Shown piece after piece: positions 1-6,056 of a DNA stretch of 6,056 nucleotides (its first letter is position 1; the number at the start of each line of letters is the position of its first letter). The notes beneath the pieces were generated by a model. It had not been told where the DNA came from. It made no database searches and saw only the letters and a program-made list of their open reading frames with translations. Source of the DNA: Thermoplasmatota archaeon (GTDB taxonomy: Archaea > Thermoplasmatota > Thermoplasmata > Halarchaeoplasmatales > Halarchaeoplasmataceae); assembly GCA_018610025.1 (NCBI GenBank), contig JAHENW010000059.1, positions 1-6,056 on the forward strand, in the 5' to 3' direction. The translations under genes and the position numbers were made by a program.

Positions 1-1130
1 ATCATGTACTGGGGTCTCTGTCTGAGAGCTGCTTGGAGCAGGTCGAACATCTCTATCTCTCCGGCTTGCTTACCGGATTCATCGGTTTCACCGAAACCAC
101 TCCGGGTGAGTAGAGGAACCCAGTTATCATGGGGGAGGTTCAGCTCCCTGGTATCCTCGATACTTACGATCTTGTCCTGGGGTGGGATGAAGAGCAGGAC
201 TGCATTGAGTGTGGTCGTTTTTCCTGAAGCCGTACCGCCACAGATGAGGGTCGACCTACCATATTCTATCGCTATCCAAGCATAGGCCATCATCTCTGGA
301 CTGAAGGTCTTGAAGTTGATCAGGTCTATGGGAGTGTAAGGGTCTTCCTCGAACCGCCGGATGGTGAACGATGATCCTCGCTGAGTGATGTGGGTACCTA
401 AAGTTTCCTGCAGTCGAGATCCGTCTGGCATTGTGGCGTCGAGCATAGGGTTGGATACCGAAATATGCTTCCCACTCCTTTGGGCCAGCCACACTACGAA
501 ATTATCCAGTTCCTCGGCATCATCGAAAGAAACGTTTGATTTCATGGACCCATGTTTTCGGTGAAACACGTAGATGGGGACGCCCACACCGTCACAGGAG
601 ATATCCTCTGGATTGTCATCGTTCATGATAACATGGATCGGTCCGTATCCGAGGAAGTCTCTATTTACATAGTAAAGTATACGCTCTTTAGATACTGGCC
701 TGAGTCTCACGTCCAGGTCTCTAAGTATCTCCTCTACCTTGTTTTCTAGGTATTCTCTTTTCTCTTCCTCGCTCTCCAAATCGACCAATTCAACCTCTTC
801 GATCAAACGGTCTTTGATCGTCTCCAAGACGGCCTCTTCGTCTTCGTCTAGATCGGGTTCGATGGTCTCATAGATGTATTCATTGGATTTATTATTGTAT
901 TTGATCCTCACATAGGAATAGGGTTCTTCCACCGGGTCAATCTCTATCTCTTTCGTATCCTCATCTGCTATCTTCGGGATGGTCGTTATTTCTTCTTCGT
1001 AACTCCCTTCTTTTTCTCCCCCGCTCGGTTTGGCCTTTTCGGAAAGGGGTTCGTAGACCTTTTTAGGACCCTCTTTCTGCTTCGAAAACAGATTCAACTT
1101 ATTCTTGATCTTCTCACTTATGCTTGCCAT
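1..1130 (-). CDS. Archaeal GspE/TadA-family secretion (pilus) ATPase B, partial (C-terminus beyond window)
   Basis: Hexameric ATPase expected to act at the cytoplasmic face of a type IV filament machine. The reading frame starts at ATG 1130 and stays open for 376 codons to the window edge, so the stop is not seen. Residues 1-60 are charged and variable. A conserved N-terminal domain follows, with YGPIHVIM and EDISCDG near 162-180. The Walker A motif GGTASGKT is at 298-305 (K304) and the Asp box SIEDTREL at 323-330. The sequence ends at LRQRPQYM, just before the expected Walker B and His boxes. It is collinear with ATPase A from Walker A onward, with a constant 13-residue offset and about 50 of 80 residues identical by eye, so the full length should be near 550 and roughly 175 residues are missing. 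The start lies 8 bases after the platform gene's stop, with GTGAT 3 bases upstream. The family call is firm; whether it drives assembly, retraction or a mixed hexamer is unknown. Confidence 0.93.
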   Translation of the reverse strand, partial: MASISEKIKNKLNLFSKQKEGPKKVYEPLSEKAKPSGGEKEGSYEEEITTIPKIADEDTKEIEIDPVEEPYSYVRIKYNNKSNEYIYETIEPDLDEDEEAVLETIKDRLIEEVELVDLESEEEKREYLENKVEEILRDLDVRLRPVSKERILYYVNRDFLGYGPIHVIMNDDNPEDISCDGVGVPIYVFHRKHGSMKSNVSFDDAEELDNFVVWLAQRSGKHISVSNPMLDATMPDGSRLQETLGTHITQRGSSFTIRRFEEDPYTPIDLINFKTFSPEMMAYAWIAIEYGRSTLICGGTASGKTTTLNAVLLFIPPQDKIVSIEDTRELNLPHDNWVPLLTRSGFGETDESGKQAGEIEMFDLLQAALRQRPQYM

Positions 1131-1138
1131 ATTATCAC

Positions 1139-2083
1139 TCACACCATCAAACCTACGCCGCCAAACAGTAATCTTATCGCTACGAAACCTATCAGGGTAA
1201 GGATGAAACTGTGCTGCATGCCATAGACGATCTTACCCTTCTGTAATACCCCGGCTACCAATCCGTCTCCTATGCTGTGGGCGAAGACCGCTAGTGCGAA
1301 TATATACTTGATAGTCGGTATCCTTTCGGCCTGTATCTGAGCACCCCCCATACCACCGGCTCCTGCGGTCTGTTCTACTTCTTCCATCCCTTCTCCCCCA
1401 GACAACTCGGCTCCAGCCTCAGCCATTTGGGCCAAGAATTGAGTGTTCAGGATGATGATCACAACGATGAAAACAGCGAATGAGATGTATATCACGGCCA
1501 GATAAGAGGTCATGGCGATCTTCTGTTCGTCTTCAGCCAGATGTACCTCTTTCGTATCTTGTGAGACCATGGTTAAAACATCCGCTACGTTACCACCGGC
1601 ATCGTTCGCCTTGATTATTATGGCAACGACCCTTTGGACGAGGGGTGTGTTCACTCTCTCCGAGAAAAGCTCCAAGGCCTCATCTGCTGGTACCCCCCAT
1701 TCGATCTGAGCGGCCATCTTCTGTATCTCTGGGGTTAGCTTACCGTAGCGGCCAGAAGCGGAAACCACGATAGCGTCGGCAAGGGTCATTCCGAACCTAC
1801 CGGCTTCGGCCACATCTCGGAGAAAATCAGGTAACCTTCTTTCGATCCTTTCGATTTCAGTCTGTTTGTGACTTGCATAAAAACCGAAGGGGCCCAAAAA
1901 TGCCATGGTGCTCAACATGGCCCAGTCCAAAGGTTCTAAAGGTATAGGGGCTGCCTGGATAACATCAAGGATCAAGACAAATGCTAGGGCAACGGATGAT
2001 ACGACTGAGATTATGAACATCTCCTTGGTTTTCCCTCGAGCCAAGACCTTTTCAAAACCACTCATTTCTTGTATGTCAGCCAT
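1139..2083 (-). CDS. GspF/TadC-like inner-membrane platform protein (second of two)
   Basis: Polytopic membrane protein of 314 residues, expected to form half of the platform that the ATPases act on. Hydrophobic segments lie near residues 21-43, 53-70, 190-213, 259-280 and 291-312. A single cytoplasmic T2SSF-type domain occupies about 84-181: it opens with LPDFLRDVAEAGRFGMTL and includes the NDAGGNVADVL stretch typical of the family. Usual single-domain TadB/TadC proteins are about 300 residues, so the length fits. An odd feature is a Gly/Glu/Met-rich linker at about 214-256 between segments 3 and 4, predicted to face outside if the N-terminus is cytoplasmic. The ATG is 7 bases after the stop of the upstream platform gene, whose end reads TAG TGA in frame; GTGAT sits 3 bases before the ATG. 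It is clearly paired with the upstream platform protein. TadB versus TadC identity cannot be settled here. Confidence 0.93.
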   Translation of the reverse strand: MADIQEMSGFEKVLARGKTKEMFIISVVSSVALAFVLILDVIQAAPIPLEPLDWAMLSTMAFLGPFGFYASHKQTEIERIERRLPDFLRDVAEAGRFGMTLADAIVVSASGRYGKLTPEIQKMAAQIEWGVPADEALELFSERVNTPLVQRVVAIIIKANDAGGNVADVLTMVSQDTKEVHLAEDEQKIAMTSYLAVIYISFAVFIVVIIILNTQFLAQMAEAGAELSGGEGMEEVEQTAGAGGMGGAQIQAERIPTIKYIFALAVFAHSIGDGLVAGVLQKGKIVYGMQHSFILTLIGFVAIRLLFGGVGLMV

Positions 2084-2090
2084 TATATCA

Positions 2091-3116
2091 CTAATCCTGG
2101 TTAATCATCCATATTATAGCTATGAAACCGACCTGCGAGCCTGGTATCATTATTCCGACCACGGCGTAGAGCAGGGGAATAGGATTTCCGCCTCCCATCC
2201 CGCCCATCAAGGCCATGATGGCCATGATGACCACCAAGAAGAGCGGGAATGCAACTACCACAGTGACGAAGGACTCTGCCATCATCCCGAGGGTTTCCAT
2301 CTTCTGCTGGGCCATCAGCTGCCTTTCATCCTGATATTCCTCTAACTTGTTGACGAAATAGGGTTTCAGTTTCCCGCCGGAACTGGATGTGGTTATAACG
2401 CCCTGTAAGAAGTCCTGGAATTTATCCGACGGAGTCCTTGAAGCGGCCCTTCTAAGAGCGTTCAATATGTCCTTCCCTAAAAGTTCAGTATCCCTCGTTA
2501 TCCATTCAGCCTCTTCTCTGATTTCTCCATATAGCGGTTGCCGGGAGAGTTCCTTAAAGATGAGGTCTATATTGATATCTGCAGAAGCCATGGACGAGAT
2601 AAAACTCATGGCATCTGGAAGCTTCTTGTCGATCTTCTTCCCCCTCCGATTTGCCTTCATCCCTGGAGCTGCCATGAGACCGAAATAGGTCGCGACGGGA
2701 GTAACTATCGCTACCAAAGCGCCGGCCCCGAAAAGGAACCAACCGAAATCAAGGAATTGCTCCAAAACCGGTCCGATGAATATACCCCCTATAGTTCCTC
2801 CGATGGCTGCTAAAATCGTACTCATCCATACGAAGGCTATATACTCTTCCACCCTTATCTTCATATGTGCCTCAAGAAGGTCACCCTCGAGCTCTTCATC
2901 ATGGACCTCTTTTCTTTTCACTATGTGTTTTAAAGCCCCCCAGCAGAACTGCTTGTAAGGAGAGAGTTGGAGATAATCTGGAACAGAAGCTTGTGGAAGT
3001 CTGACCAGATGTGGGCCATACTTCTCCATCTTGTCGCTGGGTTTCCCCCTCTTGGTAGATATGAGCCCCTCTCTGCTGCTTTGGAGTTTCTTGAATGCGT
3101 CTTCTACCTCGACCAT
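2091..3116 (-). CDS. GspF/TadB/TadC-like inner-membrane platform protein (first of two)
   Basis: Platform protein of 341 residues. Residues 1-91 are hydrophilic and probably cytoplasmic, with a conserved-looking SVPDYLQLSPYKQF patch near 44-57. Hydrophobic segments lie at about 92-118, 124-150, 279-304 and 313-337. A T2SSF-like domain sits between segments 2 and 3, about 166-290: it starts LPDAMSFISSMASADINI and includes SSSGGKLKPYF near 244-254. This four-segment layout with one cytoplasmic domain is normal for TadB/TadC, whereas FlaJ fuses two such domains in one chain. The ATG shares its A with the TAA stop of ATPase A (TAATG), and GGTGA at 3123-3127 is 6 bases upstream, inside the end of that gene, so the start is well supported and probably translationally coupled. 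It likely dimerises or pairs with the next gene's product. Confidence 0.93.
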   Translation of the reverse strand: MVEVEDAFKKLQSSREGLISTKRGKPSDKMEKYGPHLVRLPQASVPDYLQLSPYKQFCWGALKHIVKRKEVHDEELEGDLLEAHMKIRVEEYIAFVWMSTILAAIGGTIGGIFIGPVLEQFLDFGWFLFGAGALVAIVTPVATYFGLMAAPGMKANRRGKKIDKKLPDAMSFISSMASADINIDLIFKELSRQPLYGEIREEAEWITRDTELLGKDILNALRRAASRTPSDKFQDFLQGVITTSSSGGKLKPYFVNKLEEYQDERQLMAQQKMETLGMMAESFVTVVVAFPLFLVVIMAIMALMGGMGGGNPIPLLYAVVGIMIPGSQVGFIAIIWMINQD

Positions 3117-4816
3117 TATAATTCACCCTGTTGTTCTCTGATCCTGGCTAGAGTCTCTTCTGGCTCCTTGTAATAGGAAGTAACTATCTTCGATATCTCC
3201 CGATAATCCGTCATATCTCCCTCTACCAAATATTCGACTATCTCGATACGATCTTCGAATTCCTCGTTCATCTCCTCTTGAGTAAGGTTCTTCCTGGCCA
3301 TGATCGTATCGAAATTGAAACTGTGCCCTTTGTAGACAAAGCCGTCTGTCTTCCTCTCCCATTCGAAGACGGTGTTGGTAACCAATTCATCACTCTCAGG
3401 TTCAAATCCCACTAACTCAGTGATCTCCTTGATTCTCCTCACCTGTTCACCTTTAACCCTAGCAAAGGTCTGGATTATCACGAAATCCAGGGCAGTGAGA
3501 AGGACTCGAGGACAGTTGATAGGTGGGTTCTCCAGCCTATGGACCATGGATTCGACCGAGTCTGCGTGCATGGTGCTGTATGTTGTATGGCCGGTAGCCA
3601 TAGCCTGGAACATAGTATGCGCCTCTTTACCCCTCACTTCTCCGACGATGATGTAATCCGGCCTTTGCCTCAATGCATTACGAACGAGGTCGTACATGTT
3701 GACCTCTCCGGGGGCCTTACCTTCTCCCTTATTCAAACCGCTTCCAGACCTGGTTGTACTCGGGATCCAATTGTCATGAGGGAGATTGATCTCTCTGGTA
3801 TCCTCCAAGGAGACGATCTTTAGACCCGGTGGTATGAAGAGTGTAGCGGCGTTCATGGTGGCCGTCTTTCCACATGCAGTGCCTCCCGCTACGATCATGG
3901 ACATCTCGTTCTCCACCATTAGCCACATATAGGCCACCATCTCCGGGGAGGCCGAATTGAAATTGACCAGCTTAACCGGTGTGAAGGGTTCCTTCTTGAA
4001 CCGACGGATGGTTAGAGAAGAGCCTCGGGTTGATACCTCCTCCGCATAGGTGGCCTGGACCCTGTGTCCTTCCGCCGTGGTCCCGTCCAGGATGGGATTG
4101 GAGACGGAGACCTGTTTACCGCATCTTTGACCTAACTGGATGATGTATGAATTCAATACCTCCTCGTCTTCAAATCTCAAGGTCGTCCTTATAGATTCGT
4201 ATTCGGAGTGGTAGATGAACAACGGAAGATCCACTCCGTCGCATGATATGTCCTCTACCTCCTCATCACTCATCAGAACGTCGATAGGGCCGTAGCGAAC
4301 GTAGTCTCTCAATATATAATAGACGATCCTTTTTTGAGACCTTTCATTTAAATCTATATCTCTGCTCCGGATATAACTCTCGACACTCTCTTTGAGGTAT
4401 TCCTCCTTATCCTTCTTTTCCATGGTCTCCCAATCATAGGAGAGGGTCCTGTCTAGAGTGTCCTTCAATTTATCGAGCATCTCTTCTTCTTCATCGGTCA
4501 AAGCCGGCTCGATAGGTTGATACATATATTCCTTCTTTCCACTGTCGTACACTATCCTAGCATAGGCGAAAGGTTCCCTGATTGGTACGATATCTTCTAC
4601 TTCCCAATCTTTGTTTTCGATCTCAGGCAATCTGGTATATTTTGATATCCAACCCCCTTCTTCAGTAGCCAAAACGCCACCACCCTCTTTTGCCGAGGAT
4701 TTGGGCATCTTGACAACTCTAGCTTTATCTTTCTTGAAAGGCGATGATAATAGGGACGTTATCTTCTGTAGCGGATTATCCTTCTTACGGGTTTTGTCTT
4801 TTCCGGAGTCGGCCAT
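3116..4816 (-). CDS. Archaeal GspE/TadA-family secretion (pilus) ATPase A
   Basis: Motor ATPase of a type IV filament or secretion system, 566 residues from ATG 4816. All core motifs are present: Walker A GGTACGKT at 311-318 (K317), Asp box SLEDTRE at 336-342, Walker B-type IIVGEVRG at 389-396 (E393), and His box GHTTYSTMHADS at 409-420. Residues 1-60 are lysine-rich and probably disordered; the N-terminal domain carries YGPIDVLM and EDISCDG. The tail after the His box (VFEWERKTD, then DYREISKIVTSYY) resembles archaeal GspE rather than bacterial GspE, and there is no tetracysteine zinc motif. An in-frame GTG at 4825 adds only three residues. ATG is preferred because the candidate TATA box lies about 32 bases upstream and the GAAGG lies only 3 bases from the GTG. 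Walker A has Cys where Ser is usual. It is the first gene of the four-gene motor operon. FlaI-type archaellum ATPase is less likely given two separate platform genes. Confidence 0.95.
   Translation of the reverse strand: MADSGKDKTRKKDNPLQKITSLLSSPFKKDKARVVKMPKSSAKEGGGVLATEEGGWISKYTRLPEIENKDWEVEDIVPIREPFAYARIVYDSGKKEYMYQPIEPALTDEEEEMLDKLKDTLDRTLSYDWETMEKKDKEEYLKESVESYIRSRDIDLNERSQKRIVYYILRDYVRYGPIDVLMSDEEVEDISCDGVDLPLFIYHSEYESIRTTLRFEDEEVLNSYIIQLGQRCGKQVSVSNPILDGTTAEGHRVQATYAEEVSTRGSSLTIRRFKKEPFTPVKLVNFNSASPEMVAYMWLMVENEMSMIVAGGTACGKTATMNAATLFIPPGLKIVSLEDTREINLPHDNWIPSTTRSGSGLNKGEGKAPGEVNMYDLVRNALRQRPDYIIVGEVRGKEAHTMFQAMATGHTTYSTMHADSVESMVHRLENPPINCPRVLLTALDFVIIQTFARVKGEQVRRIKEITELVGFEPESDELVTNTVFEWERKTDGFVYKGHSFNFDTIMARKNLTQEEMNEEFEDRIEIVEYLVEGDMTDYREISKIVTSYYKEPEETLARIREQQGEL
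3123..3127 (-). promoter_or_regulatory. Ribosome-binding site of the first platform gene
   Basis: GGTGA on the minus strand, 6 bases before ATG 3116 and lying within the last codons of ATPase A. It matches the 16S anti-Shine-Dalgarno complement (GGAGGTGATC). Together with the TAATG stop/start overlap it supports coupled translation of the ATPase and the platform protein. Confidence 0.6.
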
Positions 4817-4842
4817 ACCGACCACAATCCTTCATTAGTATC

Positions 4843-4855
4843 TCAATATAAAAGA
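4843..4855 (-). promoter_or_regulatory. Candidate TATA box for the motor operon
   Basis: The minus strand reads CTTTTATATTGAG, with core TTTATATT at 4845-4852. The core centre is about 32 bases before ATG 4816 and about 23 before the alternative GTG 4825, so the predicted transcript would begin close to the start codon with a very short or no leader. Only 113 bases separate this operon from the small zinc protein gene, so read-through from upstream is also possible. Called by eye; no start-site data. Confidence 0.45.
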
Positions 4856-4929
4856 ACTTTTCCCCGATATCTTAGGGAATCGCTCTTTTATTTTCTATTT
4901 TATTTTAGTAGTCCTTTCTTTTCCTTCTA

Positions 4930-5160
4930 TCAATCCCAGCTCAACTGTCTCATCTCTCTCTCTTCTTTAGTTGCCTTCTTGTACTTCTTCCAGTGTTTTT
5001 TACAGAGGTATGCGTTCCTTCCTGAGGCTTCGATCTCCAGATCGGTTTTCTTCGAAACCTTACCTACTGGAACGGACTGTTTCTTATCTTCGTCACATCC
5101 CTTGACATCGCAGGTCTTATTCCTCCTCTTACTCTTCCGCTCGTGTTTCAAGATATACAC
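4930..5160 (-). CDS. Small basic protein with a probable zinc site, function unknown
   Basis: Hypothetical protein of 76 residues. It has a C17-x4-C22 pair (CDVKGC) and a C53-x2-H56 pair (CKKH), together making a plausible four-ligand zinc site with about 30 residues between the pairs. It is strongly basic at both ends (KSKRRNK near 9-15; HWKKYKKATK at 56-65) and has no hydrophobic segment, so it should be cytoplasmic, perhaps binding nucleic acid; that is inference. The start is GTG 5160: an in-frame TAA lies two codons upstream and no ATG is available before the Cys pair. The gene ends with tandem stops TGA TAG. It is coding rather than chance because the paired metal ligands are ordered and a promoter-like box is correctly spaced. 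It lies on the same strand as, and 113 bases ahead of, the motor operon, so a linked role is possible but unproven. I do not recognise a named family. Confidence 0.75.
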   Translation of the reverse strand: MYILKHERKSKRRNKTCDVKGCDEDKKQSVPVGKVSKKTDLEIEASGRNAYLCKKHWKKYKKATKEEREMRQLSWD

Positions 5161-5183
5161 CGTTTAAAGATATACCAACCTCG

Positions 5184-5199
5184 TTAAATTATTTTTCCT
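5184..5199 (-). promoter_or_regulatory. Candidate BRE/TATA element of the small zinc protein gene
   Basis: The minus strand reads AGGAAAATAATTTAA-like: a purine-rich BRE-like start followed by AAAATAATTTAA at 5184-5195, centred about 29 bases before GTG 5160. This spacing predicts initiation at or beside the start codon, that is, a leaderless message. That agrees with the lack of a well-spaced ribosome site: the nearest GAGGT is about 17 bases upstream of the GTG. Called by eye. Confidence 0.4.
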
Positions 5200-5244
5200 A
5201 TTTTTACATCACTATAGCGGCGGGGCAAAACTAGAGGCTAACAG

Positions 5245-5258
5245 CAAAAATATTTATA
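5245..5258 (+). promoter_or_regulatory. Candidate BRE/TATA box of the secreted repeat protein gene
   Basis: The plus strand reads CAAAAATATTTATA, a near-textbook archaeal A-rich BRE plus TATA box. Initiation is expected about 25 bases downstream, near 5275-5282, giving a leader of about 45 bases before ATG 5325. The leader holds a strong ribosome site, unlike the minus-strand genes of this window, which look leaderless or coupled. Confidence 0.55.
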
Positions 5259-5311
5259 GAGGGGGTGTAATGAGTGCGGCAGTCTCTAATTTAAGACCAT
5301 GATTCATATAT

Positions 5312-5316
5312 GGAGG
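5312..5316 (+). promoter_or_regulatory. Ribosome-binding site of the secreted repeat protein gene
   Basis: GGAGG, 8 bases before ATG 5325. It decides the start: the in-frame ATG at 5310 overlaps this site and would put five extra acidic and polar residues ahead of the signal peptide, so 5325 is chosen. Confidence 0.75.
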
Positions 5317-5324
5317 AACCACAA

Positions 5325-6056
5325 ATGAACTCGAAAACGGTCAGCAAAATAGCTACCGCCCTGATGGTGCTATTTTTGGTGCTGTCAGGGACGATGGTGC
5401 AATGGAGCGCGCGAGCTGAAAGTCACGTAGGAACCGTCGAGGGCATCGTTGAGGCCCAAGGAGGCGGTATTAGTCCTGCTGGCATGACTGTTAAACTTCT
5501 AGACGCAGCGGATAAGAGCATAGACTATACTACCACACAAAGTGGAGGATATTTCAGTTTCTCTGATGTTGATGTAGGGCATTACAAATTAATTGTTCCG
5601 ACCCAAAATCATAGTCAAGAGAATGTCTTCTTGAAGAAGGAAACGTCGGTATTCGAGGTCAGAGAGGATGAATCCGTGTACAGGAGTTTGAAGATGGAAA
5701 CGGAAAACCTCACCCGAACTGTGGACGGGACCGTCACAGACAAGAAAGGCAATTTCATCAGTGGAACCACGGTGGAGTTGCTTGACACTAGTCGATTCTA
5801 CTCTGCCGAGGGTTATATCAAGAACACAACCACCGGTGAATACTCTATAGATACGTTCAATGGAACTCTTCTTCTCAGAGCCGATGCCCCAGACTACAAG
5901 CCCTACGTAGAGGAGATAGACACATCATCCAACGTAACCAGGAATATAACACTCAAAAGCAGTGCTACAACGCCTGTCGTGAACGGATACATGTGGGAAT
6001 GGGAAGGGAGTGGAATAGAGAGAGACATGGAAGTCACCCTCTACAATACTTCTAAC
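5325..6056 (+). CDS. Secreted surface protein with transthyretin/carboxypeptidase-regulatory-like repeats, partial
   Basis: Extracellular protein of unknown role, 244 codons visible with no stop before the window edge. Residues 1-31 form a Sec signal peptide: basic SKTVSK, hydrophobic core at 9-25, likely cleavage after ARA at 31. There follow at least three related beta-sandwich units starting near 38 (VEGIV), 133 (VDGTV) and 218 (VVNGYM). Each has the pattern of a G-rich opening strand, then a V-x-LL or V-x-L strand; the first two also have a T-x-x-G-x-[FY]-S strand (SGGYFSFSD; TGEYSID). This matches CarboxypepD_reg/Cna-B-like folds, common in archaeal surface proteins as stalks or adhesins. 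Seven N-x-S/T sequons occur at N95, 128, 167, 179, 203, 207 and 241. No catalytic motif is visible. The start is fixed by GGAGG 8 bases upstream. It is divergent from the zinc protein gene and motor operon. A missing C-terminus could hold a membrane anchor. Confidence 0.88.
   Translation, partial: MNSKTVSKIATALMVLFLVLSGTMVQWSARAESHVGTVEGIVEAQGGGISPAGMTVKLLDAADKSIDYTTTQSGGYFSFSDVDVGHYKLIVPTQNHSQENVFLKKETSVFEVREDESVYRSLKMETENLTRTVDGTVTDKKGNFISGTTVELLDTSRFYSAEGYIKNTTTGEYSIDTFNGTLLLRADAPDYKPYVEEIDTSSNVTRNITLKSSATTPVVNGYMWEWEGSGIERDMEVTLYNTSN

Noticed and set aside
256..492. 78-codon minus-strand frame
   Set aside because: Same strand but a different frame from ATPase B, which is open across the whole span and carries recognisable motifs.
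1..1130. Possible pseudogene because no closed frame spans this region
   Set aside because: Codon-by-codon reading from ATG 1130 gives no stop or frame change to the window edge; the gene is merely cut by the window.
1905..2345. 146-codon plus-strand open frame with a His-rich stretch
   Set aside because: It lies antisense across the end of one platform gene and the start of the next. The His run is the complement of Met codons (CAT/ATG) in the Met-rich membrane segment. No promoter or ribosome site.
3539..3823. Plus-strand frame antisense to the ATPase A core
   Set aside because: Covers the Walker B and His-box codons of ATPase A in reverse; the sequence has no family features and is explained by the codon pattern of the real gene.
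4860..4925. TTCCC/GGGAA hairpin followed on the plus strand by a T-rich tract, terminator-like
   Set aside because: The T tract is on the plus strand, where no gene ends nearby. In the minus direction, in which both flanking genes run, the sequence is A/G-rich, so it does not fit an archaeal oligo-T terminator; the stem is only 5 pairs with a 10-base loop.
5270..5302. Ten-codon upstream open frame (starting MSAAV) ahead of the secreted protein gene
   Set aside because: Its ATG lies at or before the predicted transcript start, and the G-rich stretch before it is too close for a good ribosome site.
5325..5420. Class III (prepilin-type) signal, which would make the secreted protein a pilin
   Set aside because: No K/R-G-type peptidase site precedes the hydrophobic segment; an ARA site follows it, as in Sec signal peptides, and the rest is a multi-repeat beta-sandwich protein.

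Overview
The window looks archaeal, most likely a euryarchaeote of the Thermoplasmata type; the lineage is an inference. Support comes from TATA-like boxes about 25-32 bases upstream of starts, GGAGG and GGTGA ribosome sites, GspE-type ATPases with the archaeal form of C-terminal tail, and a secreted protein dense in N-glycosylation sequons. No RNA genes, CRISPR, insertion sequences or transposon remnants were seen.

Bases 1-4816, minus strand, hold one compact operon for a type IV filament (archaeal pilus/Tad-like/type II secretion-like) motor. Reading right to left it encodes ATPase A (4816-3116), a GspF/TadC-like platform protein (3116-2091), a second single-domain platform protein (2083-1139) and ATPase B (1130 to beyond base 1, cut by the window edge). 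The genes overlap by 1 base or lie 7-8 bases apart, so translation is probably coupled. The two ATPases are clear paralogues, and each platform protein carries one T2SSF domain, in contrast to the fused FlaJ form. No pilin, prepilin peptidase or other filament part is visible; these may lie beyond base 1 or elsewhere.

Bases 4930-5160, minus strand, encode a 76-residue basic protein with a probable zinc site (two Cys, then Cys-x2-His), 113 bases upstream of the motor operon and on the same strand. Its function is unknown.

Bases 5161-5324 form a divergent intergenic region with one candidate promoter facing each way. From 5325 to the right edge, plus strand, runs an open-ended secreted protein with a Sec signal peptide, consecutive transthyretin/carboxypeptidase-regulatory-like beta-sandwich repeats and seven sequons in 244 residues.

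The motor proteins would work together: one or both ATPases drive an inner platform built of the two membrane proteins to assemble or retract a surface filament. The secreted protein is a surface neighbour that may or may not be functionally tied to it.
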